Shown: positions 23,618 through 34,916, numbered from the stretch's first letter. The stretch is DNA of 63,943 bases from Oricola sp. (GCF_022763245.1 NZ_JALEGV010000022.1:1-63943); one strand, 5' to 3'. A program made the numbers and translations. The notes: generated by a model from the letters alone, not told the origin.

Positions 23618-23833
23618 ATGGCCGAAACCGACAACAAGCCGCCGGTCGATCAGAGCGAGGATCTCGACACCAAGCTGCTCGACCTCCTCGTCTGCCCGCT
23701 GACCAAGACGCGGTTGCGGTTTGACCGCGAGCGCTGCGAACTCGTCTCGGAGGCCGCGAAACTTGCCTATCCGGTGCGCGGCGGCGTGCCTATCATGCTG
23801 CCGTCGGAGGCGCGTTCCCTCGACATTGACTGA
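23618..23833 (+). CDS. Trm112 family protein (UPF0434/YcaR-like)
   Basis: A 71-residue small protein with '[17 protein letters not shown]' and '[18 protein letters not shown]', the two conserved strands of the family. In eukaryotes Trm112 activates methyltransferases; bacterial homologues are small zinc-ribbon-like proteins of uncertain function. Only one Cys is visible here, so zinc binding may be lost. It is probably co-transcribed with the LON-domain gene. Confidence 0.88.
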   Translation: MAETDNKPPVDQSEDLDTKLLDLLVCPLTKTRLRFDRERCELVSEAAKLAYPVRGGVPIMLPSEARSLDID

Positions 23834-23875
23834 TCAGGGCTTACCCTTGCGGCCTGAGCGAATCGGGAGGGGCGC

Positions 23876-24466
23876 GTGACAGGGGTCGCGACGCGAAAGC
23901 GGGGTCAGGCAAGGCGCGAGGCCTTGGTGCAGGCGGCGGCGGAACTGTTCTGGACGCGCGGCTACGACGCCTCCAGCCTGGCGGACATCGCGACGGTTGC
24001 CCGGGTGCCGCTCGGCAATGTCTATTACTACTACAAGACCAAGGGCGAACTCGCGGCCGCTGTCGCGGACTTGTTCGTGCATCAGACCGAGACGCTGATC
24101 GAGGAGGTTCGGTCAGAAACGCCCGAACCCAGGCGGCGGCTGAAGCTGATGATCGCACGGCTGCAGGCCGGCCAGCAAAGCCGCGTGCGTCATGGCTGCC
24201 CGATCTTCGCTGCGACGCGCGATTTCCGCCGCACCCTGCCCGACCAGGCGTCGCGAGCGGCGGAGAGTTTCACGCTCCTGACCGGCTTCATCGCGACCGA
24301 ATTGGGCCGCACCGGGTTGCGGCCAGCCATTGCCTTGTCGCGTGCCCGCGCGGTCATCGCGGACTGGCAGGGCTCGATCGCGCTGGCGCATGCGCTGGGC
24401 GAGCCGCCGGTTCTGGCCGAATGCTTCGCCCGCATGGAACGCACGCTCGGTCTGTCCGCCGCCTGA
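23876..24466 (+). CDS. TetR/AcrR family transcriptional regulator
   Basis: A 196-residue DNA-binding repressor. The N-terminal helix-turn-helix 'GYDASSLADIATVARVPLGNVYYYYKTKGEL' (about residues 28-58, in pieces) is canonical TetR, and the C-terminal ligand domain is divergent. It starts with GTG, with GGGAGGGG upstream. The downstream creD gene (124 bases away, same strand) is one possible target. No palindromic operator is obvious near it. Confidence 0.88.
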   Translation: MTGVATRKRGQARREALVQAAAELFWTRGYDASSLADIATVARVPLGNVYYYYKTKGELAAAVADLFVHQTETLIEEVRSETPEPRRRLKLMIARLQAGQQSRVRHGCPIFAATRDFRRTLPDQASRAAESFTLLTGFIATELGRTGLRPAIALSRARAVIADWQGSIALAHALGEPPVLAECFARMERTLGLSAA

Positions 24467-24589
24467 TTTCGGCCACCGGACCGCCTTCGCATCACCGTGA
24501 AATGACCTCCTTGCGAGCCGATTTGTGCCGCGAAGCTCACGCTTTGTTTCAGCCGTTTGACATTCGGACCAGGCGTGGAGGGAAGACAC

Positions 24590-26011
24590 ATGGCCGATAT
24601 CGGAACGCAGGGCGCCGGCAGCGCCGCCTCACGACAGACAGGGATGACAGCCCCCCGCGCAGCGCCGGTTTCGGTTCTGGCGCGCAGCCTCGGGGCGAAG
24701 TTCTTCGTCCTCGGCGCGCTGGTCTTCGTCTTGTCCATGCCGCTCCTGGCGGTTTGGGGCCTGGTGCAGGATCGCGAAGCCAATTTTCGCCACGCGACGG
24801 CCGAGATCGGCCGCCAGTGGGGCGGCAACCAGACATTTGCGGGACCTTTGCTTGAGGTGCCCGTCACCATTACCCGTCCGCCCAGGGGAGACCAAGACAA
24901 GCCGACCGTCGTCAATCGGCGCTTCGTTCTGGCGCCCGACAGCCTTTCGTTCGACGGGACTGTCGGCACCGAAACCCGCAAGCGCGGCATTCACGAGGCG
25001 GTGGTTTACCAGTCCGCGCTGACCGGCAGGGCCGTGTTTTCGCCGCCGGATCTGACCGCGCTCGGCGAGACCGATCCGATCACGGTCGATTGGTCGCGAG
25101 CGCGGGTCGTCGCCGGCCTTTCAGACCTGAAGGGCATCGAGAGCCTGACGCTGAAGGTGGACGGGCGTGAGGTCAGGGCAATCGACCCCGGACTGGACGA
25201 GATCTACAACACCGGCTTCGCGGGCTTTGGCGCACCTGCGGGCCTTCGCGCGCCTTTCAGCGGTGAGGAGCAGACGCTGACGGTCGATCTCGACCTCAAG
25301 CTGAAGGGCTCGCAGGAAATCCGGTTTGCGCCGGTGGGTGACGACACGACCGTCTCGTTGACCTCGGCTTGGCCGCATCCGAGCTTTTCCGGCACGTTCC
25401 TGCCGCAGGCCCGCGACGTGAGCGACAGCGGGTTCAAGGCCGACTGGAGAGTGCCGAAACTGGCGCGCGCAATTCCGCATGTCGCTTTCGCGGGCGGGCA
25501 CACCTTTTCGCGCTATGCCGACAACGCCTTCGGGGTGCGTTTCTACCAGCCCATCGATTTCTACAAGCAGGTCGAACGGGCCGTGAAATATGGCGTGCTG
25601 TTCGTGTCGATGGCGTTTCTGGTGATCTTCGTCATCGAGGTCTTGTCGAAGGGACGCATGCATCTCGTCCATTACGCAATGACGGGCATGATGATCGTCG
25701 TCTTCTACACGATGCTGCTTGCGCTGGCGGAGTTCGTCGGCTTCACCGCCGCCTATGCGCTGGCCGCCGGTGCGACCGGCACGGTGATCGCCGGTTTCGT
25801 GTCGTCGCTCTTTGCCGGGCGGACATGGACGGTCGTCGCCTTTGGCGGCTTCGTCGGGCTTTACGGCTTTCTGTATGTCGTATTGCAGCTGGCCGAATCA
25901 GCGCTGCTCGTCGGCAGCGTGACCGGCTTCGTGATCCTGTCGATCCTGATGTTTGCGACGCGCGACGTCGACTGGAGCGGCCGCAAGGGTCCGGTGGAGG
26001 AGGCGGGCTGA
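24590..26011 (+). CDS. creD: CreD family inner-membrane protein
   Basis: A 473-residue membrane protein. One N-terminal helix (about 35-58) precedes a large periplasmic beta-rich region with 'VLAPDSLSFDGTVGTETRKRGIHEAVVY' (split). The C-terminal half has about six helices, beginning after 'FYQPIDFYKQVERAVKYGVLFV', which is diagnostic of CreD. In enterobacteria CreD belongs to the CreBC regulon and affects envelope stress and beta-lactam response; no creBC is seen here. The start at ATG 24590 has GGAGGG upstream; the frame is open back to 24557. Confidence 0.88.
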   Translation: MADIGTQGAGSAASRQTGMTAPRAAPVSVLARSLGAKFFVLGALVFVLSMPLLAVWGLVQDREANFRHATAEIGRQWGGNQTFAGPLLEVPVTITRPPRGDQDKPTVVNRRFVLAPDSLSFDGTVGTETRKRGIHEAVVYQSALTGRAVFSPPDLTALGETDPITVDWSRARVVAGLSDLKGIESLTLKVDGREVRAIDPGLDEIYNTGFAGFGAPAGLRAPFSGEEQTLTVDLDLKLKGSQEIRFAPVGDDTTVSLTSAWPHPSFSGTFLPQARDVSDSGFKADWRVPKLARAIPHVAFAGGHTFSRYADNAFGVRFYQPIDFYKQVERAVKYGVLFVSMAFLVIFVIEVLSKGRMHLVHYAMTGMMIVVFYTMLLALAEFVGFTAAYALAAGATGTVIAGFVSSLFAGRTWTVVAFGGFVGLYGFLYVVLQLAESALLVGSVTGFVILSILMFATRDVDWSGRKGPVEEAG

Positions 26012-26018
26012 CCCCGTC

Positions 26019-27302
26019 TCAGATCGGCTCGCCGCGCAACAGGCGCGGCGAGGGGCCCGACATGCCGGCCGCCTGGTTGATGAAGAAGTTCTTCATGCCG
26101 GGCATCCGGTCGACCAGGCCGAGCCCGATGTCACGGATGGCGCGCAGCGGCGTGAAGTCGTTGGAGAACATGCGGTTCAGCACGTCCGTCGTGACGCCCA
26201 TCTGCCACGTGTCGAAGCGTCGCCAGCGCTCGTAGCGCTGCAGCACGTCGAGCGCGCCGATGTCGAGACCCAGCCTGTCGGCCTCGACGATCGTTTCGGC
26301 GAGCGCGGCGGCGTCCTTGAAGCCGAGATTGAGACCCTGGCCCGCGATCGGGTGGATGCCGTGCGCGGCGTCGCCGACCAATGCGAAGCGCGGCTTGACG
26401 AAATCGCGCGCCAGGGTGAGGCCGAGCGGGTAGGCGCGTTTCTGCCCCTCGACGCGGATCTCGCCGAGCTTCAGGCCGAAGCGCTGCTCCAGCTCGAAAT
26501 CGAAGGTGAAGTCGTCGCCGGCAAGCAGCTTCTCGGCGTTTTCCTTGGTCTCCGACCAGACGATGGAGGAGCGGTTGCCCTTCAGGGGCAGGATCGCGAA
26601 GGGGCCGGCCGGCAGGAAATGTTCCTCGGCGCGCCCTTCATGCGGGCGTTCATGGGCTATCGTGGCGACGATGCCCATCTGGCCGTAATCCCAATGCACC
26701 GTCTTGATGCCGGCAAGTCCGCGCAGCGCCGAGCGGGCGCCGTCGGCTGCCACCAGGAGGCGGGCCTGCACTGTTTCGCCGTTCGACAGGTTGACGGTAA
26801 GCGGTGCGCCGGCGGCTGTCTCTGTGAAGTCCGACACGGCGACGCCTTGAGAGACGGTGACGCCGCTGGCCGCGCATTTCTCGCGCAGCGCGCCGTTGAG
26901 CGCGACATTGGGGAGCATGTGGGCAAAGGGCTCGCCCGACGCGGTTTCGCCGTCGAAAGTCAGGAAGACGGGCCGGACGGGATCGCCGGTGCGTGAATCG
27001 GTGACGATCATCTCGCGGATCGGCTCGGCGTCGGCGACGAGGGCCTGCCAGCAGCCAAGTTCCTCGAGCATGCGCGACGCCGCGGCAGCGATGGCCGAGG
27101 CGCGCGCGTCCTTCTTCCAGACGCCTTCGGGCGCCGGATCGACGATGCGGATCGACAGATGCGGCGCGGCGTCGGCAATCGCGGCCGCCGTGGCCAGGCC
27201 GACATAGCCGGCCCCCGCGATCAGGATGTCGATGCGCTGAGCGCCCGTGTCGTTTGCGTTGTCCGTATTCGTGGCCATTTCAGCCTCCATGTCGCGACGC
27301 AT
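26019..27302 (-). CDS. UbiH/UbiF/COQ6-family FAD-dependent monooxygenase (ubiquinone biosynthesis hydroxylase)
   Basis: A flavoprotein of up to 427 residues. The FAD-binding 'IAGAGYVGLATA' is at 28-39, 'ADGARS' (DG motif) at 186-191, and 'GDAAHGIHPIAGQGLNLG' at 310-327, all diagnostic of the UbiH/COQ6 group. These enzymes hydroxylate the aromatic ring of ubiquinone precursors at the membrane. Which ring position is modified cannot be told from sequence alone. Three ATGs cluster at the N-terminus (27302, 27290, 27278) and any could be the start. It converges with creD (7-base gap) and diverges from tesB. Confidence 0.88.
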   Translation of the reverse strand: MRRDMEAEMATNTDNANDTGAQRIDILIAGAGYVGLATAAAIADAAPHLSIRIVDPAPEGVWKKDARASAIAAAASRMLEELGCWQALVADAEPIREMIVTDSRTGDPVRPVFLTFDGETASGEPFAHMLPNVALNGALREKCAASGVTVSQGVAVSDFTETAAGAPLTVNLSNGETVQARLLVAADGARSALRGLAGIKTVHWDYGQMGIVATIAHERPHEGRAEEHFLPAGPFAILPLKGNRSSIVWSETKENAEKLLAGDDFTFDFELEQRFGLKLGEIRVEGQKRAYPLGLTLARDFVKPRFALVGDAAHGIHPIAGQGLNLGFKDAAALAETIVEADRLGLDIGALDVLQRYERWRRFDTWQMGVTTDVLNRMFSNDFTPLRAIRDIGLGLVDRMPGMKNFFINQAAGMSGPSPRLLRGEPI

Positions 27303-27382
27303 GGGTCCCGCATCGCGCTCTTGACTTGCCCGAGGTCCCCTGTAGCAAAGCCCGACGACCTTTCCAAACGGATGGCTTGCCG

Positions 27383-28246
27383 ATGCCCACTGCGGTGCAG
27401 GACCTCATTTCCATTCTCGATCTGGAGCCGCTGGAACTCAATCTGTTTCGCGGTCGCAGCCCCCAATCCGGATGGCAGCGGGTGTTTGGCGGCCAGGTGA
27501 TCGCGCAGGCGCTGGTCGCCGCGCAGCGCACCGTTTCGGCCGACAAGCATGTCCATTCGCTGCATTGCTATTTCATGCGGCCGGGCGACCCGGCCGTGCC
27601 GATCATCTATGAAGTGGATCGGATTCGCGACGGTTCAAGCTTCGCCACGCGGCGTGTCGTCGCAATCCAGCACGGGCAAGCGATCTTTTCGCTGTCGTCG
27701 TCGTTCCAGATCGACGAGCCGGGCCTTGAACACGCGATTGCGATGCCGGAGGGCATTCCGCGGCCGGAAACGCTCCTGAGCGAGAAGGACGTGATCGCGC
27801 ATTTCATCGACAAGGTGCCCGAACCGGCGCGCGACTATTGGCAGCGCCCGCGCCCCATCGAGTTCAAGCCGGTGTCGCTGACCCACTATCTGACGCGCGA
27901 GAAACTGCCGCCCAGGCAGCACATCTGGATCCGCACCACCGGCCCGGTCCCGGACGACCGGCCGCTGCAGGCCGCGGTGCTCGCCTATCTGTCGGACATG
28001 ACGCTGCTCGATACGTCGCTGTTTGCGCATGGCCGGGCGGTCTTCGACACGGATCTGCAGTCCGCCAGTCTCGATCACTCCATGTGGTTCCATCGGCCGT
28101 ACAGTTTCGAGGACTGGTTCCTCTATACCCAGGACAGCCCCAATGCATCTGGCGCGCGCGGTTTCACCCGCGGTTCCATCTATGCGTCCGACGGCACGCT
28201 CGTGGCCTCGATGGCGCAGGAGGGCCTGATCCGCGTGCGCGGCTGA
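27383..28246 (+). CDS. tesB: Acyl-CoA thioesterase II (TesB)
   Basis: A 287-residue double hot-dog thioesterase that hydrolyses acyl-CoA to free acid and CoA; the E. coli enzyme has 286 residues. Typical segments are 'LFRGRSPQSGWQRVFGGQVIAQAL' (split), 'VHSLHCYFMRPGD', 'LDHSMWFHRPY' with the catalytic-region Asp, and 'VASMAQEGLIR' with the Gln. I chose ATG 27383, which gives the family length, over the longer frame open from 27254. It precedes the glnK-amtB cluster. Confidence 0.92.
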   Translation: MPTAVQDLISILDLEPLELNLFRGRSPQSGWQRVFGGQVIAQALVAAQRTVSADKHVHSLHCYFMRPGDPAVPIIYEVDRIRDGSSFATRRVVAIQHGQAIFSLSSSFQIDEPGLEHAIAMPEGIPRPETLLSEKDVIAHFIDKVPEPARDYWQRPRPIEFKPVSLTHYLTREKLPPRQHIWIRTTGPVPDDRPLQAAVLAYLSDMTLLDTSLFAHGRAVFDTDLQSASLDHSMWFHRPYSFEDWFLYTQDSPNASGARGFTRGSIYASDGTLVASMAQEGLIRVRG

Positions 28247-28306
28247 ACATTTGCGGCGATTTTGCGGCCGCCGCACCCGATAATGCTTTCGCAAAGTCGT
28301 GCGAAC

Positions 28307-28720
<414 letters not shown>

Positions 28721-28750
28721 CGCGCATCTGACACAGGAGGGACCGACTTC

Positions 28751-30079
28751 ATGATATCGCGACTACGAACCGGCGCGCTTGCGCTTTCCGCTTTGCCGTT
28801 CCTTGCCGGCGGGGCTCTCGCCCAGGACGCCGGGGCGGCGGCGACCACGATGGACAAGGGTGACACCGCCTTCATGATGATCGCGACGGTTCTCGTCCTG
28901 TTGATGATCGTGCCCGGCCTGGCGCTGTTCTATGGCGGGCTCGTGCGCGCCAAGAACATGTTGTCGGTGCTCATGCAGGTCACCGTCGGCGCGTCCGCCG
29001 TGATGATCGTCTGGGTGTTGTGGGGCTATTCCTTCGCATTCGGCGGCTCGACCAGCCCGTTCTGGGGCGGGGTCGGCAAGATGTTCCTGGCCGGCGTCGG
29101 CATGGACAGCGAAGCGGCCACCTTCACCGACGGCGTTGTCATTCCCGAATATGTGTTCATCTGCTTCCAGATGACCTTCGCCGCCATCACGCCAGCGCTG
29201 ATCATCGGCGCCTTCGCCGAGCGGGTTAAGTTCTCCTCGATCATCGTCTTCCTGATCCTGTGGGCGACTTTCGTCTATTTCCCGATCGCGCACATGGTCT
29301 GGGACGGTTCCGGACTGCTGTTCGGTTGGGGCGCGATCGACTTCGCCGGCGGCACGGTTGTGCACATCAATGCCGGTATCGCGGGCCTGATCGGCTGTAT
29401 CGTGATCGGCAAACGTGTCGGCTACGGCAAGGACAACATGGCGCCGCATTCCATGACGCTGACGATGGTCGGCGCGGCGCTCCTGTGGGTCGGCTGGTTC
29501 GGCTTCAATGCCGGTTCCAACCTGGAGGCGAATGCTGGCGCAGGCCTTGCGATGATCAACACCTTCGTGGCGACGGCCGCGGCCGTGGTCGCATGGTCGT
29601 TCCTGGAAGGCATTCTGCGCGGCAAGGCCTCGATGCTCGGCGCTGCGTCGGGCATGATCGCCGGCCTCGTCGCCATCACGCCGGCCTGCGGCACGACCGG
29701 ACCGGTCGGCGCCATCGTCCTCGGCGCGGTCGCTGCGGCGGTCTGCTACTGGTTCGTGGCGGTTGTGAAGGTCAAGCTCGGCTATGACGACAGCCTGGAC
29801 GTCTTCGGCGTGCATGGCGTCGGCGGCATTGTCGGCGCGATCGGCACCGGCATCACCACGGCACCGGTCTTCGGCGGCACGGGCGGCGCGGATTACTCGA
29901 TCGTCGGCCAGACCACGATCCAGATCCAGGCCGTTGCCGTGACGATCGTCTGGTGCGCCATCGTCTCGCTGATCCTGTTCAAGGCGATCGACCTGATCAT
30001 GGGGCTGCGCGTCGATGCCGACGACGAGCGCCAGGGTCTCGATCTCACGCAGCACGGGGAGTCGGCCTACCACTCGTAG
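28751..30079 (+). CDS. amtB: Ammonium transporter AmtB (copy 1)
   Basis: A 442-residue polytopic protein with a cleavable signal peptide ('ALPFLAGGALAQ') and about 11 helices. Amt features include 'PGLALFYGGLVRAKNML', 'FAAITPALIIGAFAERVKF', the pore His in 'VHINAGIAG' and the twin His in 'FGVHGVGGIVGA'. It conducts ammonium under control of GlnK. It is co-transcribed with glnK1 and ends 33 bases before a strong terminator. Confidence 0.95.
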   Translation: MISRLRTGALALSALPFLAGGALAQDAGAAATTMDKGDTAFMMIATVLVLLMIVPGLALFYGGLVRAKNMLSVLMQVTVGASAVMIVWVLWGYSFAFGGSTSPFWGGVGKMFLAGVGMDSEAATFTDGVVIPEYVFICFQMTFAAITPALIIGAFAERVKFSSIIVFLILWATFVYFPIAHMVWDGSGLLFGWGAIDFAGGTVVHINAGIAGLIGCIVIGKRVGYGKDNMAPHSMTLTMVGAALLWVGWFGFNAGSNLEANAGAGLAMINTFVATAAAVVAWSFLEGILRGKASMLGAASGMIAGLVAITPACGTTGPVGAIVLGAVAAAVCYWFVAVVKVKLGYDDSLDVFGVHGVGGIVGAIGTGITTAPVFGGTGGADYSIVGQTTIQIQAVAVTIVWCAIVSLILFKAIDLIMGLRVDADDERQGLDLTQHGESAYHS

Positions 30080-30109
30080 GCCCCTCGTTCTTCCCTAGCG
30101 GAACATTTG

Positions 30110-30139
30110 ATGAAGCCCGGGTTTCGGCCCGGGCTTCAT
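30110..30139 (+). terminator. Intrinsic terminator after amtB copy 1
   Basis: ATGAAGCCCGGG (30110-30121) and CCCGGGCTTCAT (30128-30139) form a perfect 12-bp stem with a six-base loop, followed by GCGTTTTC. It separates the first glnK-amtB unit from the second, which therefore needs its own promoter. Confidence 0.8.
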
Positions 30140-30284
30140 GCGTTTTCAGGTCCAGGTTAAGAATTATTCATTTTTAAAAAAATGCCTTTTTTTTGAGCAT
30201 GACTGGTGCCGGCACCGCGAAGCAGCCCATTTCCCGGCGCTTTTTTCCCCTTTTTTTCGCCATATTCGCCCGTCGCGGCCGGTT

Positions 30285-30300
30285 TGGCACGGCGCTTGAT
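30285..30300 (+). promoter_or_regulatory. Sigma-54-like promoter of glnK2
   Basis: TGGCAC-GGCGC-TTGAT matches the element before glnK1 in sequence, spacing and the same TTGA deviation at -12, and both are followed by TG. Conservation of the deviation in both copies argues that it is functional. The 315-base gap around it (30080-30394) also holds the terminator at 30110, an AT-rich tract with T and A runs (30160-30260), and a GGTGCC/GGCACC palindrome near 30210; no gene is seen. Confidence 0.5.
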
Positions 30301-30376
30301 TGGAGAGGGTGACAGCGATCGACATGCGTGTCGCGCTGCACCCAGTATCGTCGGCTTGCCGGCGACCCGAGTATGA

Positions 30377-30733
<357 letters not shown>

Positions 30734-30769
30734 GGCGCCGGACCCAAGTCACTCAGGAGTTCAATTGCA

Positions 30770-32110
30770 ATGACCATGTCTAAGGGTTTTCGATACGGCC
30801 TCGCCGGCCTTGCCGCAGCGGCTGTGCTGTGTGCGGGACCGGCGTTCAGCCAGGAAGCTGAAGCGGCGGCAGAGGCTGCTTCCACCGCCGCGTCGCCCGA
30901 CGTGCAGTATATCCTCAACACGCTGCTGTTCCTGATGGGCGGCTTCCTCGTCATGTGGATGGCCGCCGGCTTCGCCATGCTGGAAGCCGGCCTCGTGCGT
31001 TCCAAGAACGTTTCGATGCAGTCGCTCAAAAACATCGCGCTCTATTCGGTCGCCGGCATCATGTACTGGCTGGTCGGCTACAACCTGATGTACACCGGCG
31101 TTGACGGCGGCTACATGGGCTCGTTCGGCACCTATGCCTTCGATCCGGTCGGCGGCGACGCCCTGGATGTCGGCTATTCGACGGCGTCCGACTGGTTCTT
31201 CCAGATGGTGTTCGTCGCGACCGCCGCGTCCATCGTGTCTGGCACCGTTGCCGAGCGCATGAAGTTCTGGCCGTTCATGATCTTCGTGGTCGTGCTGACC
31301 GGCTTCATCTACCCGATCGCCGGTTCCTGGCAGTGGGGCGCCGGCTGGCTGTCCGAAATGGGCTTCTCCGACTTCGCCGGTTCGACGCTGGTTCACTCGG
31401 TCGGCGGCTGGGCGGCTCTCGCCGGTGCTCTTCTGGTCGGTGCGCGCGCCGGCAAGTATGAAGGCGGCAAGATCAACCCGATGCCCGGTTCGTCCATTCC
31501 GCTGGCCACGCTCGGCACGTTCATCCTGTGGCTCGGCTGGTTCGGCTTCAACGGCGCGTCGCAGCTCGCCATGGGCACGATCGGCGACGTGACGGATGTG
31601 TCGCGCATCTTCGCCAACACCAACATCGCCGCCGCCGCCGGCGTCGTCGCCTCCATCATCCTGCTGCAGATCATGTACCGCAAGATCGACGTGACGATGG
31701 TCCTCAACGGCGCACTGGCCGGCCTGGTGTCCATCACCGCCGAACCGCTGGCTCCGGCCGTCTGGCAGGCGATCGTGATCGGTGCCGTCGGTGCGGTCAT
31801 CGTGGTGCTGACCGTTCCGCTGCTCGACAAGCTGAAGATCGACGACGTGGTCGGCGCTATCCCGGTTCACCTGTTCGCAGGTATCTGGGGCACGCTGATC
31901 GTGCCGTGGTCCAACGCTGACACCAGCTACGGCACGCAGATCACCGGTATCGTCTCCTATGGCGTCTTCACGCTGGTCTGCTCCTTCGTCGTCTGGGCGA
32001 TCCTCAAGGGCACCATCGGCCTGCGCGTTTCGCCTGAAGAGGAACTCAAGGGTCTCGACAAGGCTGAAGTCGGCGTCGAAGCCTATCCGGAATTCTCCCA
32101 GGCGGGCTGA
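30770..32110 (+). CDS. Ammonium transporter (copy 2, divergent AmtB subtype)
   Basis: A 446-residue Amt protein with a signal peptide ending near 'GPAFSQ'. It belongs visibly to another subtype than copy 1: it has 'MAAGFAMLEAGLVRSKN' instead of 'PGLALFYGGLVRAKN', 'VHSVGGWAALAGALLVGAR' at the first pore-His region and 'IPVHLFAGIWGTLIVP' at the second. The overall helix pattern and both His are kept, so channel activity is likely. A strong terminator follows. Different affinity or regulation from copy 1 is inferred. Confidence 0.93.
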   Translation: MTMSKGFRYGLAGLAAAAVLCAGPAFSQEAEAAAEAASTAASPDVQYILNTLLFLMGGFLVMWMAAGFAMLEAGLVRSKNVSMQSLKNIALYSVAGIMYWLVGYNLMYTGVDGGYMGSFGTYAFDPVGGDALDVGYSTASDWFFQMVFVATAASIVSGTVAERMKFWPFMIFVVVLTGFIYPIAGSWQWGAGWLSEMGFSDFAGSTLVHSVGGWAALAGALLVGARAGKYEGGKINPMPGSSIPLATLGTFILWLGWFGFNGASQLAMGTIGDVTDVSRIFANTNIAAAAGVVASIILLQIMYRKIDVTMVLNGALAGLVSITAEPLAPAVWQAIVIGAVGAVIVVLTVPLLDKLKIDDVVGAIPVHLFAGIWGTLIVPWSNADTSYGTQITGIVSYGVFTLVCSFVVWAILKGTIGLRVSPEEELKGLDKAEVGVEAYPEFSQAG

Positions 32111-32201
32111 TCGCCTGGGCGGAACCCGGGGGCGGGCGGTACCTCCTCCCGACGCTCGTCCCCACCTCCATCCCGTCGTGATGTCTGACATCACACCAAC
32201 T

Positions 32202-32230
32202 GGCCCGGTCTTTTGACCGGGCCTTTTTTT
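32202..32230 (+). terminator. Intrinsic terminator after the second amtB
   Basis: GGCCCGGTC (32202-32210), loop TTTT, GACCGGGCC (32215-32223), then seven Ts. This is a textbook rho-independent terminator between the nitrogen cluster and ftsK. Confidence 0.93.
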
Positions 32231-32342
32231 CGGCCGCGGTCCCGTTTCGCATGGTTAAAGCCTGCTTAACCATGCTTGGCTAATCTTGCGATCGGGACAT
32301 TGCGTCCGCGCCTGACGCGGACAGGGAAAACGGGAATTTCGG

Positions 32343-34916
32343 ATGCCGGCCGAACACGCCATTTCAGTATCCGCTGATCGCAGGATCGTCTCCAATCGGC
32401 GGCGCGATCGCTCTTTTGCTGCCGGCATGGTCGATCTCATGCAGCGGCAGGTCGAGATGCTCGCCGGTCTGGCGCTGTGGGCGCTCGGCGCGTTCATGCT
32501 GTTCTCGCTGGCGACATGGAACGCCGGCGATCCGAGCTGGAGCTATGCGGCCGACACGCCGGTGCGCAACGCCATGGGCTATCCGGGCGCTGTCCTGTCC
32601 GATCTCGCCCTCCAATTCTTCGGGATCGCCGCCCTGCCGGCCTTTCTGCCGATCGTGTTCTGGGGCCATGCACGGGTGCGCGGCCATGTCTGGACGCATC
32701 CGGGCCGCCGGCTGGCGATCTGGCCGGTCGCCGTGGTGTTGGCCGCGGCCGTCGCCGGCTGCTTTCCGGTCACCGGCAGCTGGCCGCTGCCCACCGGCCT
32801 CGGCGGCGTCGTTGGCGACATCGCGCTGAAGTTGCCCGGTTTGCTCAGCGGCGGCTACCCGTCGGGCTGGGTGCGGCTTTTTTCTTTCGTCGTCTTCGCG
32901 CCTTTCGCTTTCTACGCCTTGGCTGTGGCCTGCGGTTTCCTGTGGCGCGAGGCGCCTGCTGCGGGAATGGACGAGGAGGATGAGGACGACGAGGATGCCG
33001 GCGGCAATGGCCGTTTCGTCACGCTTGGCGCGCTGATCCACGGTTTCTATTCGCTGCGCACGGCCTTGCGCCGGTCGCTGTTCGGAACGAAGCGAACACG
33101 CCGCCCCCGCGACCGCAACGAGGCGCCGCCGGTGCGCGGCGAGCGTCGCGAACCGGATTTCGAGTTGCGGGTCCCGCCCGCTCCCGAGATGGATTACGAC
33201 GACGACTTTCAGGATGACGGTCCGCAGGGCCACGACGTCGACGATGAGGACGACTGGGTGGAAGAGCCGGTGCGACGTCGCGTCGAGGTTCAGGTCGAGG
33301 AGGACGTGGCGCCGCGTCCCGCCCAACGTGTGGCGTCCGCCGCGCCGAAGCCGAAACAGTCGGTGCGCGTCCAGCGCGAGGCCCAGGCGAGCTTCATCGA
33401 CGACGGCGGATTCGAGCTTCCGGCCATCCATCTGCTGGCGGAGCCGAAGAATGTCGGCAAGGATCCGAGCCTCTCGCCGGAGGCACTGGAACAGAACGCC
33501 CGTCTGCTGGAAGGCGTGCTGGAGGATTTCGGCGTCCGCGGCGAGATCATCCATGTACGACCCGGTCCCGTCGTCACGCTCTATGAACTGGAGCCGGCGC
33601 CGGGCATCAAGTCGTCGCGCGTGATCGGTCTGGCAGAGGACATCGCCCGCTCGATGAGCGCCATCGCCGCACGTGTCGCCGTCGTGCCGGGCCGCAACGC
33701 CATCGGCATCGAATTGCCGAATTCCCGCCGCGAGACGGTGTATCTGCGCGAGCTGATCTCATCGCAGGCCTATGATTCATCCAAGGCGAAGCTGGCGCTG
33801 ACGCTCGGCAAGACGATCAATGGCGAAGCCGTGATCGCGGACCTCGCCAAGATGCCGCATCTGCTTGTCGCCGGCACCACCGGCTCGGGCAAGTCGGTCG
33901 CCATTAACACGATGATCCTGTCGATCCTCTACAAATTGTCGCCGGACGAATGCCGGCTGATCATGATCGACCCAAAGATGCTGGAACTCTCCGTCTATGA
34001 CGGCATCCCGCATCTGCTGACACCCGTCGTCACCGATCCGAAGAAGGCCGTTGTCGCGCTGAAATGGACCGTCCGCGAGATGGAACAGCGCTACAAGAAC
34101 ATGTCGAAACTCGGCGTGCGCAACATCGACGGCTTCAACACCAAGGTGAAGGAGGCGACCAAGAAGGGCAAGGAGATCACCCGCACGGTGCAGACCGGGT
34201 TCGACCGCGAGACCGGCGAGGCGATCTACGAAACCGAGACGCTGGACCTGCAGCCGATGCCCTATATCGTCGTCATCATCGACGAGATGGCCGACCTGAT
34301 GATGGTCGCGGGCAAGGACATCGAGGGCGCGGTGCAGCGGTTGGCGCAGATGGCGCGCGCCGCGGGCATCCATGTCATCATGGCGACGCAGCGTCCCTCC
34401 GTCGACGTCATCACCGGCACGATCAAGGCCAATTTCCCGACACGCATTTCCTTCCAGGTCACCTCCAAGATCGACAGCCGGACCATTCTGGGCGAGCAGG
34501 GCGCCGAGCAGCTGCTCGGCATGGGTGACATGCTCTACATGGCCGGTGGCGGTCGTATCCAGCGCGTGCACGGCCCGTTCGTCAGCGACTCGGAGGTCGA
34601 GGAGATCGTCGCGCATCTGAAGGTTCAGGGCGTGCCGGAATATCTCGAAGCGATCACCGAGGACGACGACGAAGAGGGCGAAGGCGGTGACGGCGGCACC
34701 GGCGGGATGTCCGATTCCGACGACCCCTATGATCAGGCGGTCGCCGTGGTCCTGCGGGACGGCAAGGCCTCGACATCCTATGTCCAGCGGCGCCTCGGCA
34801 TCGGCTACAACCGTGCAGCCTCGATCATCGAGCGCATGGAAGATGAAGGGATCATCGGCCCGGCGAACCACGCCGGCAAGCGCGAAATCCTTGTGCCGAC
34901 CGAAAACGAGGAATAA
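32343..34916 (+). CDS. ftsK: DNA translocase FtsK
   Basis: An 857-residue septal DNA pump that clears and resolves chromosome termini at division. The N-terminal membrane part has about four helices (residues ~35-200). An acidic, Arg-rich linker follows (about 210-350), then the RecA-like motor with Walker A 'GTTGSGKS' at 511-518 and Walker B '[13 protein letters not shown]'. The C-terminal gamma winged helix ('[22 protein letters not shown]') should read KOPS sites. The motor contains a charged insertion ('[21 protein letters not shown]', in part) seen in related alphaproteobacteria. The linker is short compared with that of E. coli FtsK. Confidence 0.95.
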   Translation: MPAEHAISVSADRRIVSNRRRDRSFAAGMVDLMQRQVEMLAGLALWALGAFMLFSLATWNAGDPSWSYAADTPVRNAMGYPGAVLSDLALQFFGIAALPAFLPIVFWGHARVRGHVWTHPGRRLAIWPVAVVLAAAVAGCFPVTGSWPLPTGLGGVVGDIALKLPGLLSGGYPSGWVRLFSFVVFAPFAFYALAVACGFLWREAPAAGMDEEDEDDEDAGGNGRFVTLGALIHGFYSLRTALRRSLFGTKRTRRPRDRNEAPPVRGERREPDFELRVPPAPEMDYDDDFQDDGPQGHDVDDEDDWVEEPVRRRVEVQVEEDVAPRPAQRVASAAPKPKQSVRVQREAQASFIDDGGFELPAIHLLAEPKNVGKDPSLSPEALEQNARLLEGVLEDFGVRGEIIHVRPGPVVTLYELEPAPGIKSSRVIGLAEDIARSMSAIAARVAVVPGRNAIGIELPNSRRETVYLRELISSQAYDSSKAKLALTLGKTINGEAVIADLAKMPHLLVAGTTGSGKSVAINTMILSILYKLSPDECRLIMIDPKMLELSVYDGIPHLLTPVVTDPKKAVVALKWTVREMEQRYKNMSKLGVRNIDGFNTKVKEATKKGKEITRTVQTGFDRETGEAIYETETLDLQPMPYIVVIIDEMADLMMVAGKDIEGAVQRLAQMARAAGIHVIMATQRPSVDVITGTIKANFPTRISFQVTSKIDSRTILGEQGAEQLLGMGDMLYMAGGGRIQRVHGPFVSDSEVEEIVAHLKVQGVPEYLEAITEDDDEEGEGGDGGTGGMSDSDDPYDQAVAVVLRDGKASTSYVQRRLGIGYNRAASIIERMEDEGIIGPANHAGKREILVPTENEE